Shown: piece by piece, positions 1 to 10,697 of the stretch
Layout of the letters: every line of letters starts with the position of its first letter
Position numbering within the stretch: the first letter of the stretch is position 1
Origin: Geodermatophilus poikilotrophus
GTDB taxonomy: Bacteria; Actinomycetota; Actinomycetes; Mycobacteriales; Geodermatophilaceae
DNA: 64,000 bases
NCBI RefSeq assembly: GCF_900111455.1
Contig: NZ_FOIE01000010.1
Span: 62,001 to 126,000, forward strand
Direction of reading: 5' to 3'
Notes under the pieces: model-generated
The model's input: only the letters and a program-made list of their open reading frames with translations
Databases searched by the model: none
What the model was told of the DNA's origin: nothing
Made by a program: the position numbers and the translations under genes

Positions 1-1651
1 ACGGTGCGTCGTCCCCGGCGCGGCCGCCGTGCGCGCGCACCCGGTTGCGTCCGCCGCGCTTGGCGGTGAACAGGTGCAGGTCGGCGGTGTCGAACAGCGA
101 CCGCCAGCCCAGCGGCTCGTCGGCGGCCGCCGGGGCGGTGGCCACGCCGATGCTCACCGTCACCGGCTCGGGCAGTTGCAGGTCGCCCCAGTCGGCGCCG
201 GCGACGGCGGCGCGCAGCCGGTCGACGGCGGTCAGCGCCTGGGCCTCGGTCGCCGTCGGGAGGACGACGAGGAACTCGTCGCCGGCCCACCGGTACACCT
301 CGTCACCGGTGCGGCTGTGCTCGCGCAGCAGCTCGGCCACCCGGCGCAGCACCTCGTCGCCGTGCGAGTGGGACGTGTCGTCGTTGACCGCCTTGAACCG
401 GTCGATGTCGACGACGGCCAGCGACACCGGCTCGACGCCCACGCGCATGCCGCCCAGCCGGCGCTCGGCGCTGCGCCGGTTGCCCAGCCCGGTGAGCGGG
501 TCCTCCAGCGCGACCCGGCGCAGGTGTGCGGTCTGCCGCTCGGCCTCGCGCAGCCGGCTGCGCCGCACGAACATCTCCGCCCACAGCTCCCGGCCACGGG
601 CGTGCGCGCGGCCGGTGTCGGCGCGGTAGGCCTCCAGCCAGTGCAGCGCCTCGGCGGGGCGGCCCATCGCCGCGGTGCCCTGGCCCAGCTCCAGCAGGCA
701 CTGCCGGTAGCGCCGGCGGTCCCCGGCGGCGGCGAAGGCCCCGGCGGCGTCGACCAGCAGGTCGGTGGCCTCCGCGTCGTGCCCGCCGCCGGACCGGGTG
801 CGGGCCAGCCGGGTCAGCAGCCGGGCGAGCACGAGGTCGGCGTAGCCGCGCAGCCAGGTGCCGCCGTCCCGGTGCACCCGCTTGTGCGCGCGGCGCATCG
901 GGCCGATCGCGTCCTCGACCTCGCCGCAGCCGGCTACCGCCCACGCCTGGACGACGTCGAGCAGGTCCTGGTCGGCGGGCCCGGCCTCCCAGTCCAGGGC
1001 GCGGGCGGCCTCCGCGAGGTCCACCGCCGTCCCGGCCAGCTCGCGGGCGCGCTCGATCTGGCCGCGGCGGTGCAGCGTCTGCGCCAGCTCGGCGTGCTGC
1101 TGGGCGCACAGCTGCAGCAGCCGCCAGCGGTCGGCGACGCCCGGCAGCTCGTCCGCCACCCGGGAGCCCTGCAGCGCCTGCGCGACGGCGAGCTCCTCCA
1201 GGTCGAGGGCGGCCAGGGCGAGCGACAGCCACAGGTGGGCCTGGTGCAGGGCGCGGGAGGGGCCGTCGGCCGCCGCCGTCTCGGCCAGCAGGCCGGCGTC
1301 GATGGCCAGCACCATCGCCGCGTCGACGTGGTCGGCGGCCACCTCGACGACGGCCAGGTACGCCAGCGTCAGCGCGGTCTGCGCGCACGGCAGGCACCGG
1401 CCCAGGGCGTCGCGGGCCGCGGAGACACCGGCCGCCACGGCCTCGCGGTCGCCGTCGGCCAGGGCACGGCGGGCGGCCAGGGCGTGCCGCCAGGCGATCC
1501 AGCGCGGGTCGGTCGCGGCGTCCAGTGCCTCGGCCGCGCGGTCGTGTTCGGCGGCGAAGGCGGCGGGGTCGTCCCGGTCGCTGGCGGACAGCAGACCCCA
1601 GAGCGCATCGTCGAGGTCACCCTCGGTGAGGCGTTCAGAGCCGGGGGTCAC
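1..1651 (-). CDS. GGDEF diguanylate cyclase, 3' end cut by window edge
   Basis: Predicted diguanylate cyclase making c-di-GMP from GTP. The C-terminal GGDEF domain starts near residue 384 (DPLTGLGNR). Its active-site signature is AGDEF (residues 456-460) rather than GGDEF, and an inhibitory I-site RxxD (RTGD, 447-450) sits exactly five residues upstream. The domain closes with the usual DTADLHLFTAKRGGRNRV, so only the last few codons are probably missing. The first 380 or so residues are Ala/Leu-rich and helical, like TPR or similar repeat sensors, with no membrane segment or signal peptide. The GTG at 1651 is chosen because GGAGG lies just upstream and nothing longer is supported. It is divergent from pheA. 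Activity is likely because Ala in the first motif position is tolerated in some cyclases, but this is inference. Confidence 0.85.
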   Translation of the reverse strand, partial: MTPGSERLTEGDLDDALWGLLSASDRDDPAAFAAEHDRAAEALDAATDPRWIAWRHALAARRALADGDREAVAAGVSAARDALGRCLPCAQTALTLAYLAVVEVAADHVDAAMVLAIDAGLLAETAAADGPSRALHQAHLWLSLALAALDLEELAVAQALQGSRVADELPGVADRWRLLQLCAQQHAELAQTLHRRGQIERARELAGTAVDLAEAARALDWEAGPADQDLLDVVQAWAVAGCGEVEDAIGPMRRAHKRVHRDGGTWLRGYADLVLARLLTRLARTRSGGGHDAEATDLLVDAAGAFAAAGDRRRYRQCLLELGQGTAAMGRPAEALHWLEAYRADTGRAHARGRELWAEMFVRRSRLREAERQTAHLRRVALEDPLTGLGNRRSAERRLGGMRVGVEPVSLAVVDIDRFKAVNDDTSHSHGDEVLRRVAELLREHSRTGDEVYRWAGDEFLVVLPTATEAQALTAVDRLRAAVAGADWGDLQLPEPVTVSIGVATAPAAADEPLGWRSLFDTADLHLFTAKRGGRNRVRAHGGRAGDDAP

Positions 1652-1751
1652 GCATCCTCCAACGACGGTGTCCGGCCGCTGCACGGCCACGGGTCGTGCG
1701 ACCAGCGGAGCAGCTCTCCCCGGTGTGGCACCCGCCCTCGCCCGGGCGCAC

Positions 1752-1757
1752 TACCCT
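1752..1757 (+). promoter_or_regulatory. Leaderless -10 hexamer of pheA
   Basis: TACCCT followed by six bases and then the GTG start of pheA. This is the TANNNT-N6-start geometry of leaderless actinobacterial transcripts and it recurs before serS, the aldo/keto reductase and other genes here. No Shine-Dalgarno sequence precedes this GTG. Confidence 0.55.
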
Positions 1758-1763
1758 CGTCGG

Positions 1764-2699
1764 GTGCCTGGGACGCCTCCGACGCGGTACGCCTATCTGG
1801 GACCCGAGGGTACCTTCGCCGAAGCGGCCCTGATCAGCGCCGTTGCGCCGGGCGAGGGTTCCCGGATCCCCGCTCCGGGCGTGCCGGCGGCGCTGGCCGT
1901 CGTCCGTTCGGGGGACGCCGACGCCGCGCTGGTGCCACTGGAGAACTCCGTCGAGGGCTCCGTGCCGGCCACCATGGACGGCCTGGCCGAGGGCGACCCG
2001 CTGCTGATCACCCGCGAGGTGTTCCTGGCACCCTCCTTCGTCCTCGCCGGTCGTCCGGGGACGACGCTGTCGGACGTCCGCTCGGTGGCGAGCCACCCGC
2101 ACGCGCTGGCGCAGACCGCCGGCCGGCTGGCCCAGCTGCTGCCCGGCGTCGTCCCGCTGCCGGCCACCTCCACCGCCGAGGCCGCGCGGCAGGTGGCGGC
2201 CGGTGAGCACGACGCCGCGGTGTGCGCGCCGATCGCCGCCGAGCGCTACGGGCTCACCGCGCTCGCCGACGACGTCGCGGACCGCTCCGGCGCGGTGACC
2301 CGGTTCGTGCTCGTCGCGCCCCCGGGCCCGCTGCCGGCGCCGACGGGCAACGACAAGACCTCGCTGGTCGCCGTCGTCGGGGACCGCACCGGGGCGCTGC
2401 TGGACCTGCTCCGCGAGTTCGCCGTCCGTGAGATCAGCCTGACCCGCATCGAGTCGCGGCCGACCCGTGAGCGGCTGGGCGTCTACTCGTTCTCCCTCGA
2501 CTGCGAGGGGCACGCCGCGGACGCCCGGGTGGGGGAGGCGCTCGCCGCGCTGCACCGGGTCTGCGACGAGCTGCGCTTCCTCGGCTCCTACCCGCGCGCC
2601 GACGGCCGGGAGAACAAGCCGGTGACGGACGTGTCGACCGACGCGGCGTTCGGCGAGGCCGCCGGCTGGCTGGAGCGGGTGCGCGCCGGCCGGGTGTGA
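1764..2699 (+). CDS. pheA: Prephenate dehydratase
   Basis: Converts prephenate to phenylpyruvate in phenylalanine synthesis; cytosolic. The protein has 311 residues, close to the monofunctional actinobacterial PheA, and lacks a chorismate mutase domain. The N-terminus YAYLGPEGTF is the family hallmark, the catalytic TRF motif lies in VTRFVLV near residue 175, and a C-terminal ACT domain carries LTRIESRPTR, the phenylalanine-sensing region. The GTG start is fixed by the leaderless -10 directly upstream and by homology beginning a few residues later. It stands alone, with a diguanylate cyclase upstream on the other strand and the MMPL exporter gene converging on it downstream. Confidence 0.95.
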   Translation: MPGTPPTRYAYLGPEGTFAEAALISAVAPGEGSRIPAPGVPAALAVVRSGDADAALVPLENSVEGSVPATMDGLAEGDPLLITREVFLAPSFVLAGRPGTTLSDVRSVASHPHALAQTAGRLAQLLPGVVPLPATSTAEAARQVAAGEHDAAVCAPIAAERYGLTALADDVADRSGAVTRFVLVAPPGPLPAPTGNDKTSLVAVVGDRTGALLDLLREFAVREISLTRIESRPTRERLGVYSFSLDCEGHAADARVGEALAALHRVCDELRFLGSYPRADGRENKPVTDVSTDAAFGEAAGWLERVRAGRV

Positions 2700-2779
2700 C
2701 GCCGGGTTCCGCCGTGATCACCGGCGTCTGGCGGGCGTCGTCGGCGTGCTGGGCAGCCACCCGCCGATGACCACCGGGT

Positions 2780-4876
2780 TCACACCCGTTCGAGCTCGCG
2801 CTCCGGCTCCTCGGGGGTGGGCCGGCGGGCCAGCCGGCCGGGCCACCAGGTGCGGTCGCCCAGCAGCGCCACGGCCGACGGCACCACCAGGGAGCGGACG
2901 ACGAAGGTGTCGAGCAGGACGCCGAAGCCCACCAGGAACGACAGCTGCACGAGGAACAGCAGCGGCAGCACCGACAGCGCGCCGAAGGTCGCCGCCAGCA
3001 CCAGCCCGGCGCTCGTGATCACCCCGCCGGTCACGGCCAGCGCCCGCAGGACGCCGTCCCGCGTGCCGTGCCGCAGCGACTCCTCCCGCGCCCGGGTCAT
3101 CAGGAAGATGTTGTAGTCGATCCCCAGCGCGACGAGGAACACGAAGGCGATCAGCAGGATGCCGGGGTCGCTGCCCGGGAAGCCGAAGACGCCGTCGAAG
3201 AGCAGGGCGGCCACCCCGACCGTCGCCCCGACGCTGAGGACGACGGTCGCCATCAGCAGCAGCGGCGCCACGAGCGCGCGCAGCAGCAGCGCCAGGACGA
3301 CGGTGATGACGGCGAGCACCGTCGGCACGATGACCTGCAGGTCGCGGGCCGCGGTCTCGCGGGCGTCGAGGTTGCTGGCGGTGTCGCCGCCGACCAGCGC
3401 GGCCGGGTCGGCGGCGTCCAGCGTGCCGCGCAGCTCCTGCACGACCTCGAGGGCCTCGGTGCTGTCGGCCGGGACGCCGAGCACGACGTCGAGCCGGACC
3501 AAACCGTCGACGACGACCGGCGGGCCGCCTGGAGGCCCGCCCGTGAACGGCACCACGGTCGCCACGCCGTCGGCGGACGCGGCCGCCTCGGCCACGGCCG
3601 GCCAGGTGTCCTCCGGTGTGACCACCACCGTCGGGCTGCCCGAGCCGGCGTCGTAGTGCCGGGCGATCGCCTCCTGCCCCGCGACGCCGTTGGACTCGCC
3701 CTGGATGGCGTCGGAGAAGGTGATGCCCGAGGCGTCGTAGCTGGGCGCGAAGACGGCGGCCGCCACCAGCGCGAGCGTGCTCACCGCGAGCACCCGGCGG
3801 GGACGGCGTCCCACCGCGGCGGCGACCCGCTGCCAGCCGCGGCCCGCCGGCGGCTCGGCGCCGAACCGCGGGCGGAACGGCCAGAACGCGGCGCGGCCGA
3901 GCAACACCAGCGCGGCCGGCAGGAAGGTCAGCGCGGCCACCACCGACAGGGTGACGCTCACCGCGGAGATCGGGCCCAGGCCGCGGTTGGAGGCCAGGTC
4001 GGAGAACAGCAGGCAGAGCACGCCGAGGACGACGGTGGCGCCGGAGGCCACGATCGGCTCCCAGGACCGGCGCAGCGCGGTGCGCATCGCGGCGTACGTC
4101 GACCGTTCCCGCCGCAGCTCCTCGCGGAAGCGGGCGACCAGCAGCAGGCCGTAGTCGGTGGCCGCGCCGACGACCAGGATCGAGGCGATGCCCTGGCTCT
4201 GCCCGTTGACGGTGATCAGCCCGGCGTCGGCCAGCAGGTAGGCGACCGCGTTGCCGGCGGTGAGCGCCAGCCCGGCGGTGCCGATGACCAGGAACGGCAG
4301 GATCGGGCTGCGGTAGACGACCAGCAGGATGAGCAGGACGACGCCGAAGGCGGCGAGCAGCAGCAGGCCGTCGATGCCGGCGAACCCGTTGGCGAAGTCG
4401 GCGAAGATGCCGCCGGGGCCGGTGACGAAGGTGTCGGTGCCCTCGACCGCGATGGTGTCGCGCAGGTCGGCCACCAGCGGGATGATCTCGTCGCCGACCT
4501 CCGGGTCCAGTGGGAGGAGCACCTGCACCGCCGCGCCGTCCGCCGACGGGACGGGCGGGGACGGCGGTGCGGACAGCGCGCCGGCGTCCTCGGCGACCCG
4601 GGCCGCCTCCGCGCTGCGCTCGGCGACGGCCTGCAGCGTCGCGGCGTCGAGGGGGCCGTCGCCCTCCCACAGCAGGATGGCCGGGATCGCCTGCACGGGC
4701 GAGAAGCCCTGCTGCAGGTCCGCCACGCGGGTGGACTCGGCGCTGTCGGGGAGGAAGGCGGCGGTGTCGTTCTCCTGCAGCCCGGTCAGCTGCGCGCTGA
4801 GCGTGGAGAGCGGGCCGGCGCCGCCGAGCCAGACGAGCAGGACGAGGGCGGGGAGCAGCCAGCGGAGCCGGGCCAT
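2780..4876 (-). CDS. MMPL/RND-family membrane transporter
   Basis: A 698-residue integral membrane exporter of the MMPL (hydrophobe/amphiphile RND) class. It has the two-fold layout of this family: one N-terminal membrane helix (residues 4-24), a large extracytoplasmic loop to about 165, a five-helix bundle to about 345, then a repeat of helix, loop and five helices ending near 690. Such proteins use the proton gradient to export lipids, siderophores or drugs; the substrate here is unknown. It is divergent from a MarR regulator, and the intervening palindrome suggests that MarR controls both. The ATG at 4876 follows a GAGAAGG ribosome site. A longer open frame continues upstream into marR but loses homology and is rejected. 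Confidence 0.9.
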   Translation of the reverse strand: MARLRWLLPALVLLVWLGGAGPLSTLSAQLTGLQENDTAAFLPDSAESTRVADLQQGFSPVQAIPAILLWEGDGPLDAATLQAVAERSAEAARVAEDAGALSAPPSPPVPSADGAAVQVLLPLDPEVGDEIIPLVADLRDTIAVEGTDTFVTGPGGIFADFANGFAGIDGLLLLAAFGVVLLILLVVYRSPILPFLVIGTAGLALTAGNAVAYLLADAGLITVNGQSQGIASILVVGAATDYGLLLVARFREELRRERSTYAAMRTALRRSWEPIVASGATVVLGVLCLLFSDLASNRGLGPISAVSVTLSVVAALTFLPAALVLLGRAAFWPFRPRFGAEPPAGRGWQRVAAAVGRRPRRVLAVSTLALVAAAVFAPSYDASGITFSDAIQGESNGVAGQEAIARHYDAGSGSPTVVVTPEDTWPAVAEAAASADGVATVVPFTGGPPGGPPVVVDGLVRLDVVLGVPADSTEALEVVQELRGTLDAADPAALVGGDTASNLDARETAARDLQVIVPTVLAVITVVLALLLRALVAPLLLMATVVLSVGATVGVAALLFDGVFGFPGSDPGILLIAFVFLVALGIDYNIFLMTRAREESLRHGTRDGVLRALAVTGGVITSAGLVLAATFGALSVLPLLFLVQLSFLVGFGVLLDTFVVRSLVVPSAVALLGDRTWWPGRLARRPTPEEPERELERV

Positions 4877-4883
4877 CGTGCCT

Positions 4884-4918
4884 TCTCTCGATGTTCGACA
4901 ATCTCGACAGTCGAGAGA
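4884..4918. promoter_or_regulatory. Candidate MarR operator, inverted repeat
   Basis: The arms TCTCTCGA (4884-4891) and TCGAGAGA (4911-4918) are perfect complements separated by 19 bases, and the spacer itself holds two TCGACA-like half-sites. The right arm abuts TAGGGT (4920-4925), a good -10 for marR. The left arm overlaps the leader and ribosome site of the exporter gene. Binding here could repress both divergent genes. Confidence 0.6.
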
Positions 4919-4955
4919 CTAGGGTGATCGGCGGTCGTGGGCAACGGGAGGTGGA

Positions 4956-5414
4956 GTGGACGTCGAGGAGCGCCAGGAGGTCGCCCTGCTGCTGCGCCGG
5001 CTCAGCGTGGAGCTCGACGCCGTGGGGCAGCGGTTCGCGACGCTGCACGGGCTCGGGCGCACCGACGTCCGGGCGATGGTGGCTGTCATGGACGCCACCC
5101 GCCGCGGGGAGGCGCTGACCGCCGGCGCGCTGGGCCGGGCGGTCGACCTCAGCTCCGCCTCGGTGACCGCGCTGGTCGACCGGCTCGAACGGGCCGGCCA
5201 CCTGCGCCGGGTGCGCGACCCGCAGGACCGGCGCCGGGTCGTGCTGGAGATGTCGGAGTCCGCGATGGCCGCCGGCGGGCAGTTCTTCGGCGGGCTGAAC
5301 CGGGACCTGCTGGCGGCGATGGCGGAGTACTCCGAGGAGGAGCTCGCCGTCGTCCACCGGTTCCTCTCGGAGGTGACGGCGGTGGTCGAGCAGCACGCCC
5401 ACGCCGAGGGGTGA
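4956..5414 (+). CDS. MarR-family transcriptional regulator
   Basis: A 152-residue winged-helix regulator. The recognition region reads DLSSASVTALVDRLERAG and is followed by the wing LRRVRDPQDRRRVVLEM (about residues 70-105), the usual MarR layout flanked by dimerisation helices at both ends. MarR proteins usually repress an adjacent exporter and release DNA on binding a small aromatic or phenolic ligand. The divergent MMPL gene and the shared palindrome fit this. The GTG start is supported by GGGAGG ten bases upstream. The ligand cannot be read from the sequence. Confidence 0.9.
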   Translation: MDVEERQEVALLLRRLSVELDAVGQRFATLHGLGRTDVRAMVAVMDATRRGEALTAGALGRAVDLSSASVTALVDRLERAGHLRRVRDPQDRRRVVLEMSESAMAAGGQFFGGLNRDLLAAMAEYSEEELAVVHRFLSEVTAVVEQHAHAEG

Positions 5415-5474
5415 GCGGTGGCGCGGAGGTGGACCCGTCCGGTGCGTCGTCCCCCGCGCAGCTGCAGGGGGGCC

Positions 5475-5801
5475 TCAGAGGTAGAGGCCGGTGGACTCCT
5501 CGATCCGCTCGGCCGCGACGGCGTGCACGTCCCGCTCGCGCAGGATGATCAGCTCCTCGCCGTGCACCTCGACCTCGTGCTGGTCCTCGGGGGAGAAGAG
5601 CACCTGGTCGCCGACCTTCACCTGGCGGACGCTCGACCCCACGCCGCGTGCCTCGCCCCACACCAGCCGCTTGGCCACCTGGGCGGTCGCCGGGATGAGG
5701 ATCCCGCCGGTGGACCGCCGCTCGCCGTCCTCCCGGCGCTGCGCCACCAGGATGCGGTCGTGCAGCATCTTGATCGGCAGCTTCCCTGCGGTGTCCGGCA
5801 C
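5475..5801 (-). CDS. GroES-family co-chaperonin-like protein
   Basis: A 108-residue Cpn10-fold protein. LPIKMLHDRILVAQ matches the GroES N-terminal strand, STGGILIPATAQ lies in the mobile-loop region, and KVGDQVLFSPEDQHEVEVHGEELIILRERDVHA gives the barrel core. It carries about ten extra residues at both ends compared with housekeeping GroES, and there is no groEL beside it, so it is probably the second Cpn10-like protein seen in many actinobacteria. Its partner is unknown. The start at 5801 (GTG) is preferred over the GTG at 5810 because TACCGT lies seven bases upstream, as for the leaderless genes here; the longer form would add three residues. Confidence 0.8.
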   Translation of the reverse strand: MPDTAGKLPIKMLHDRILVAQRREDGERRSTGGILIPATAQVAKRLVWGEARGVGSSVRQVKVGDQVLFSPEDQHEVEVHGEELIILRERDVHAVAAERIEESTGLYL

Positions 5802-5879
5802 GCCGATCACGGTACGCGGCGGTGCGGTGCTGGAACGGCGGGCTCCCGGGGCCCTCCCACGGTGGGGGGAACCGGTCCC

Positions 5880-7717
<1,838 letters not shown>

Positions 7718-9157
7718 TCAGGCGACCCCGACCGGCTCGGCCTCGGTGAAGCCGGTGCGCGGCATCGCCGTCCACACCGGGGTGCGGCGCATCAGGGCGG
7801 CGACCAGCCCGCGCAGCCGGAACCAGGCGTGCAGCTGGCGGTAGCCGAGGTTCTCCAGCAGCCCGGTGAGCAGCAGCACGCCGACCTCCCGCCCCCGCGT
7901 GTAGCGGGCGTAGGAGAACTCCTCGACCGCCACGGCGGCGGTCGACAGCAGCGTGCCGAGACCCAGGGCCAGGCCGACCATCACCAGCGCGGTGCCCGTG
8001 TCCAGCAGCCCGAGGAACGCGGCCAGCACCACGGAGACGAGGCCGACGACCTCCACGACCGGCCCCAGCAGCTCGAAGAGCAGGAAGAAGGGCAGCGCCA
8101 GGACCCCGACCGGGCCGAAGCGCGGGTTGCCGATCATCCGCCGGTGCTTCCACAGCAGCTGGGCCAGGCCGTGCGACCACCGGCGGCGCTGCCGGCCGAG
8201 GACCGCGAGGGTCTCGGGCACCTCGGTCCAGCAGACCGGCTCGGGCACGAAGACGACCCGGTGCGGACGGCGCTGCCGCCGCAGGTGCTCCTGCAGCGTC
8301 ACCACCAGCTCGGCGTCCTCGGCGAGGGAGAGCGCGTCCAGGCCGCCGACCTCGACGACCAGGTCGCGCCGGAACAGGCCGAACGCCCCGGAGATGATCA
8401 GCAGCGCGTTGGCGTCGGCCCAGCCGGTGCGACCGAGCAGGAACGAGCGCAGGTACTCGACCACCTGGAAGCGGACCACCCACCGCGAGGACAGCCGCGG
8501 CTCCAGGACGCTGCCGCGGGCCACCCGGGCGCCGTTGGCCGCCCGGATCACGCCGCCGCTGGCGACGACGTTGGCCGGGTCCTCGACGAAGGGCCGGGCC
8601 ACCTGCACCAGGGCCTCGGGCTCGAGCAGCGAGTCGGCGTCGACCATGCACACCAGCGGGTGCCGGGCGACGTTGAGCGCCGCGTTCAGCGCGTCCGAGC
8701 GCCGTCCCACGCTGGTCTTGCGGACGACGGTCAGCGGGTCGCCGGTCGTCGCGCGGTGCACCGAGAGGATCTCGCCGTCCACCGGCAGCGAGGCGGTCGG
8801 CCGGGCGGTGACCTGCACCAGGCCGAAGCGTTCGGCGACTTTGTCGAAGGTGCGGTCGGTCGAGCCGTCGTCGACCAGCACGACCTCGAGCACCGGGTAG
8901 CGCTGGGCGAGGACGGCGCCGAGGGTGTCGAGGATCCCCGCCTCCTCGTCGTGCGCCGGGATCAGCACGGAGACGCCCGGCGTGAGCGGGCTGGCGAAGA
9001 TCTCCTCGTGGCCCTCGGAACCGTCCCACCGGCGGCTGGCCCGGACCCGGCGCGCGCCGGTCAGCACCAGCGCGAGCATCACCGAGTCCAGCAGCAGCGT
9101 GTAGCCGAGGACGGCCCAGCTCATGGTGAGCAGGACGTCGACCAGGACCTCGCGCAT
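7718..9157 (-). CDS. Processive family-2 glycosyltransferase, membrane-bound
   Basis: A 479-residue enzyme of the GT2 class that includes BcsA, PgaC and hyaluronan synthase. All catalytic signatures are present: VDDGSTD (about 96), VDADS (about 172), AEDAEL (about 280) and the processivity motif QRRRW (about 322). One membrane helix precedes the catalytic domain (residues 8-32) and four or more follow (about 350-440), consistent with synthesis and export of a beta-linked polysaccharide from a nucleotide sugar. The sugar is unknown. The ATG shares its A with the TGA of the HEAT gene, so translation is coupled. It is the last gene of a three-gene operon starting with a response regulator. A longer upstream frame is the HEAT gene's shadow. 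Confidence 0.88.
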   Translation of the reverse strand: MREVLVDVLLTMSWAVLGYTLLLDSVMLALVLTGARRVRASRRWDGSEGHEEIFASPLTPGVSVLIPAHDEEAGILDTLGAVLAQRYPVLEVVLVDDGSTDRTFDKVAERFGLVQVTARPTASLPVDGEILSVHRATTGDPLTVVRKTSVGRRSDALNAALNVARHPLVCMVDADSLLEPEALVQVARPFVEDPANVVASGGVIRAANGARVARGSVLEPRLSSRWVVRFQVVEYLRSFLLGRTGWADANALLIISGAFGLFRRDLVVEVGGLDALSLAEDAELVVTLQEHLRRQRRPHRVVFVPEPVCWTEVPETLAVLGRQRRRWSHGLAQLLWKHRRMIGNPRFGPVGVLALPFFLLFELLGPVVEVVGLVSVVLAAFLGLLDTGTALVMVGLALGLGTLLSTAAVAVEEFSYARYTRGREVGVLLLTGLLENLGYRQLHAWFRLRGLVAALMRRTPVWTAMPRTGFTEAEPVGVA

Positions 9158-10209
9158 CACACACCCACCAGCCGGCCGGGCTGCGGGGCCGCGTCGAGGG
9201 TGGCCGCGGCGGCGGTGCCCAGCGGACCGCCCCGTGCCGCGGCGTCGGCCAGGACGGCAGAGCCCTCCGGGCCCAGGGCGACCAGCGCGTCGTCGCATGC
9301 GGCGGCGACCTCGCGGGCGGGGCAGGTGAGGCCGGCGAGCAGCGCCGGTGCCCCGGCCGGGTCGCCGACGCGCCCGAGCGCCTCGGCAGCGGCCCGTTGC
9401 AGCGGGGGGAGCGCCGCGTCGAGCAGGACCTGCGCGAGCGGGTCGGTGGCGGCCGGGTCGCCGATCCGGCCCAGCGCCGTGGCCGCGGCGCGGCGGACGT
9501 CCTCGGGCTGGCGGGCCTCGGTGAGCAGGTCCACCAGCGCGGAGGTGGCGGCGAGGTCGCCGTGCACCCCGACCACGTCGGCCGACAGCGCCCGCGCGGC
9601 CGGTGACCCGGTGACGAGGGTGGCGCGCAGGGCCGGCAGGACGGCGGTGCCCAGGTCCAGGACGGCCATGCCGACGACGCCGGCGGGCAGCGGGCGGGCG
9701 GTGGTGAGGGAGGCCAGCAGGCCGTGGACGGCGGCGGGGTCGCCCACCCGGCCCAGGGCGCGGGCCGCGGCGCAGCGCACCTCGAGCGAGCGATCGGCGA
9801 GCAGCGCGGTCAGCCGGGCCAGGTGGTCACGGCCCGCGGTGCTGCCGAGCAGCGTCGCCGCCCGCCCGCGCCGCCAGGCCGCCCGGGCGTCGAGGTCGGC
9901 GGCCGCGCGCGCGACGACGCCGCGGCGGGTGAGCGCGGTCTGGATCGCCTCGCGGTCGGCGCCGCGCAGCTGGGGGAGCAGGTGCAGCAGGACCTCGTCG
10001 AGGTCGTGCGGGGCCGCGACGACGGCGTCGGGATCCCCGTCGTCGAGCAGGTCGTGCACCAGGGCCATGAGCCCGGCCCGGTTCCCCTGGGCGGCGGCCA
10101 GCCGGCGGGTTCGGGTGGTGTGCACCGCCGCGACCGCGACCAGCAGCACCACGACCAGGACGCCGAGGACGGCCGTCGCGGCCGCGGCCGCCGCGGCGAG
10201 GGAGTTCAC
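9157..10209 (-). CDS. Membrane-anchored HEAT-repeat protein
   Basis: A 350-residue protein with an N-terminal membrane helix (about residues 5-30) followed by a basic stretch and then a cytoplasmic helical solenoid. HEAT/PBS-lyase-type repeats are plain: AARALGRVGDPAAVHGL, AATALGRIGDPAATDPL and AAEALGRVGDPAGAPAL, spaced 30-60 residues apart. Such repeats bind partner proteins and have no enzymatic role. It lies between a response regulator (GTGA overlap upstream) and a glycosyltransferase (TGATG overlap downstream), so it probably scaffolds or gates the synthase in response to signalling. That role is inferred from context only. Confidence 0.8.
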   Translation of the reverse strand: MNSLAAAAAAATAVLGVLVVVLLVAVAAVHTTRTRRLAAAQGNRAGLMALVHDLLDDGDPDAVVAAPHDLDEVLLHLLPQLRGADREAIQTALTRRGVVARAAADLDARAAWRRGRAATLLGSTAGRDHLARLTALLADRSLEVRCAAARALGRVGDPAAVHGLLASLTTARPLPAGVVGMAVLDLGTAVLPALRATLVTGSPAARALSADVVGVHGDLAATSALVDLLTEARQPEDVRRAAATALGRIGDPAATDPLAQVLLDAALPPLQRAAAEALGRVGDPAGAPALLAGLTCPAREVAAACDDALVALGPEGSAVLADAAARGGPLGTAAAATLDAAPQPGRLVGV

Positions 10210-10586
10210 GCCGGGACGGTGGGGAGGGCCGCGGTGACCCGGCTGACCAGCTCGCGCGTGCTGAAGGGCTTGGCGACGAAGTCGGTGGCGCCGGCGGCGA
10301 AGCCGCGCTCGAGGTCGGGTTCCTGCGACTTGGCGGTCAGCAGCAGCACCGGCATCCGGGCCAGGACGGGGTCGGCGTCGGCACGCAGGGCCCGGCAGAC
10401 CTCCAGGCCGTCCATGCGCGGCATGAGCCAGTCGAGCACCACGAGGTCGGGGCGCAGCCGGCGGGCGGCGGCCAGCCCGGTCTCGCCGTCGGTCTCGACG
10501 GTCACCTGCAGGCCCAGCCGCTGCAGGCGGAAGGCGACGAGGTCGGCGACGACGGGGTCGTCGTCGACGACGAGGACGTGCGGCAT
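10206..10586 (-). CDS. Single-domain response regulator
   Basis: A 126-residue stand-alone receiver domain. VLVVDDDP gives the acidic pocket, the phospho-acceptor Asp is in VVLDWLMPRMDG near residue 53, and LLTAKS and VAKPF supply the conserved Thr and Lys. There is no output domain, so it acts by protein contact, as CheY or DivK do. It heads the operon with the HEAT protein and glycosyltransferase, with GTGA overlap to the HEAT gene. It is divergent from a hybrid kinase ending in an HPt domain, a natural phosphate donor for it. Confidence 0.92.
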   Translation of the reverse strand: MPHVLVVDDDPVVADLVAFRLQRLGLQVTVETDGETGLAAARRLRPDLVVLDWLMPRMDGLEVCRALRADADPVLARMPVLLLTAKSQEPDLERGFAAGATDFVAKPFSTRELVSRVTAALPTVPA

Positions 10587-10697
10587 GGTGGTTCTCCCAT
10601 CCGTGGGTGGACTCAGACCGCTATCGGCAGGACACGGGTGGGACTGAAGTGGTGCGTGGGACGGGCCGGTCACCACCCGGTCGCGTTCAAGGAAGCG

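Noticed and set aside
2700..2779. GTGATCACCGG after pheA as a further family C copy
   Set aside because: Only one TGATCA arm is present and no convincing partner or inner palindrome was found.
2718..5402. Long minus-strand frames extending upstream of the MMPL exporter through marR
   Set aside because: The extension is not membrane-like and lies antisense to a MarR with an intact helix-turn-helix and its own ribosome site.
5811..5879. GGGGCCCTCCCACGG between the GroES-like and metallopeptidase genes as a family A relic
   Set aside because: Neither the core nor paired arms can be matched beyond GC-rich similarity.
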